DNA of 64,000 nt from Pseudomonas sp. GM50. GTDB lineage: Bacteria; Pseudomonadota; Gammaproteobacteria; Pseudomonadales; Pseudomonadaceae. Of this stretch, positions 63,416-64,000 are shown in pieces (position 1 is the stretch's first letter; each line of letters starts with the position of its first letter). A program made the position numbers and the translations under genes. The stretch covers positions 1 through 64,000 of the forward strand of contig NZ_AKJK01000040.1 of NCBI RefSeq assembly GCF_000282375.1, given 5' to 3'. Below the pieces are notes generated by a model. It worked only from the letters and a program-made list of their open reading frames with translations, was not told the DNA's origin and did not search any database.

Positions 63416-64000
63416 TCAGGCCGGCAGCGGGCGGGTTTCTGGCGTGGTGCTCGCAGGCTGCGAGCTCGGCATACGAGTCAGGCGCAGGGCATTGAGCACC
63501 ACGGTCAACGAACTGATCGACATGCCAACCGCCGCCCATACCGGAGTGATCCAGCCGAGGGCGGCGAACGGCAACATGAGGCCATTGTACAGCGCCGCCC
63601 ACAGCAAGTTCTCGATGATGACCCGACGGGTGCGACGGGCCAGGCTGAAGGCTTGCACCAGGGCGTCGAGGCGGTTCGACAGCAGCACCGCGTCGGCACT
63701 GGTTTTCGCCAGATCGGTGGCCGAACCCATCGCCACGCTGATGTCGGCGGCGGCCAGCACCGGCACATCGTTGACCCCGTCACCGAGCATCAACACCTTG
63801 CGGCCTTCCTTGTGCAGTTGTTGCAGCACCTGCAATTTATCGTCCGGACGCAAACCGCCACGGGCCTCGTCGATGCCCAATTCGGCAGCGACGCTGGCGA
63901 CCATCGGCGAGCTGTCGCCGGACAGCAGCAAGGTGCGCCAACCGCGAGCCTTGCAGGCCGCCAGCAGGGCGGACGCATCGCTGCGCAGCCGGTCGTCGAG
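63416..64000 (-). CDS. ccoI: copper-transporting P-type ATPase CcoI, C-terminal part
   Basis: The window ends inside this gene: 194 C-terminal residues are present, beginning at LDDRLRSDASALL. They include LLLSGDSSPMVASVAAELGI, the hinge MLGDGVNDVPVLAAADISVAMG of P-type ATPases, and the last two membrane helices (ENLLWAALYNGLMLPFAALG and WAAVGMSISSLTVVLNALRL). With ccoS directly behind it, this is CcoI, which exports copper to the cbb3 oxidase assembly line, rather than a general copper exporter. The N-terminal metal-binding part lies outside. Confidence 0.92.
   Translation of the reverse strand, partial: LDDRLRSDASALLAACKARGWRTLLLSGDSSPMVASVAAELGIDEARGGLRPDDKLQVLQQLHKEGRKVLMLGDGVNDVPVLAAADISVAMGSATDLAKTSADAVLLSNRLDALVQAFSLARRTRRVIIENLLWAALYNGLMLPFAALGWITPVWAAVGMSISSLTVVLNALRLTRMPSSQPASTTPETRPLPA

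Overview
The window is chromosomal DNA of a Pseudomonas of the fluorescens group. The evidence is the gene content, the high-GC codon use, the crfX-cmpX-sigX-oprF block, Anr, and many fluorescens-type REP repeats. As I recall it, the gene order matches two stretches of the P. aeruginosa map: ppsR-ppsA-esterase-rraA-cmaX-crfX-cmpX-sigX-oprF-nas cluster, and guaD-xdhCBA-GntR-smc-zipA-ligA-peptidase-ffs-dnaX-ybaB-recR-acyl-CoA dehydrogenase-apt-anr-hemN-cco. No prophage, insertion sequence with a transposase, CRISPR array, tRNA or rRNA was seen.

Layout: prpD at 0.2-1.7 kb is the end of the propionate (2-methylcitrate) pathway. PEP synthase and its regulator lie divergently at 1.8-5.3 kb around a MITE-like inverted repeat. 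An esterase, rraA and the cell-envelope stress block (cmaX, crfX, cmpX, sigX, oprF) fill 5.5-11.1 kb. The minus-strand nitrate assimilation cluster runs from 23.0 down to 11.2 kb in the order nasS, nasT, nitrate transporter, phosphatase/kinase fusion, nirB, nirD, nitrate reductase, cobA. pyrD, rmf, rlmL, a CHASE-PAS-GGDEF cyclase, dacB and yggL follow to 32.2 kb. A purine catabolism block (transporter, GntR regulator, guaD, xdhCBA, second GntR regulator) covers 32.4-42.0 kb. Core genes smc, zipA, ligA, a zinc metallopeptidase, 4.5S RNA, an XRE regulator, a PAS-GGDEF-EAL protein, a periplasmic binding protein, dnaX, ybaB and recR run to 57.9 kb. The end holds an acyl-CoA dehydrogenase, apt, anr, hemN and cbb3 oxidase assembly genes (TauE/SafE-like, ccoS, partial ccoI).

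How the genes work together: the nitrate cluster encodes uptake, reduction of nitrate to nitrite and then ammonium, and the siroheme methylase needed by NirB. The NasS/NasT pair should control it. I found hexaloop hairpins followed by intrinsic terminators in front of nirB, the transporter gene and nasS itself, which fits NasT antitermination at three points, including a possible autoregulatory loop. At the right end a perfect Anr box lies upstream of hemN, next to anr itself and to the cbb3 assembly genes, so this is a low-oxygen haem/oxidase neighbourhood.

About eighteen REP-type inverted repeats of four sequence families sit between genes, mostly at 3' ends. Two of them have become part of coding sequences, at the 3' ends of cobA and of the metallopeptidase gene. 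All calls come from reading the sequence; no database search was run.
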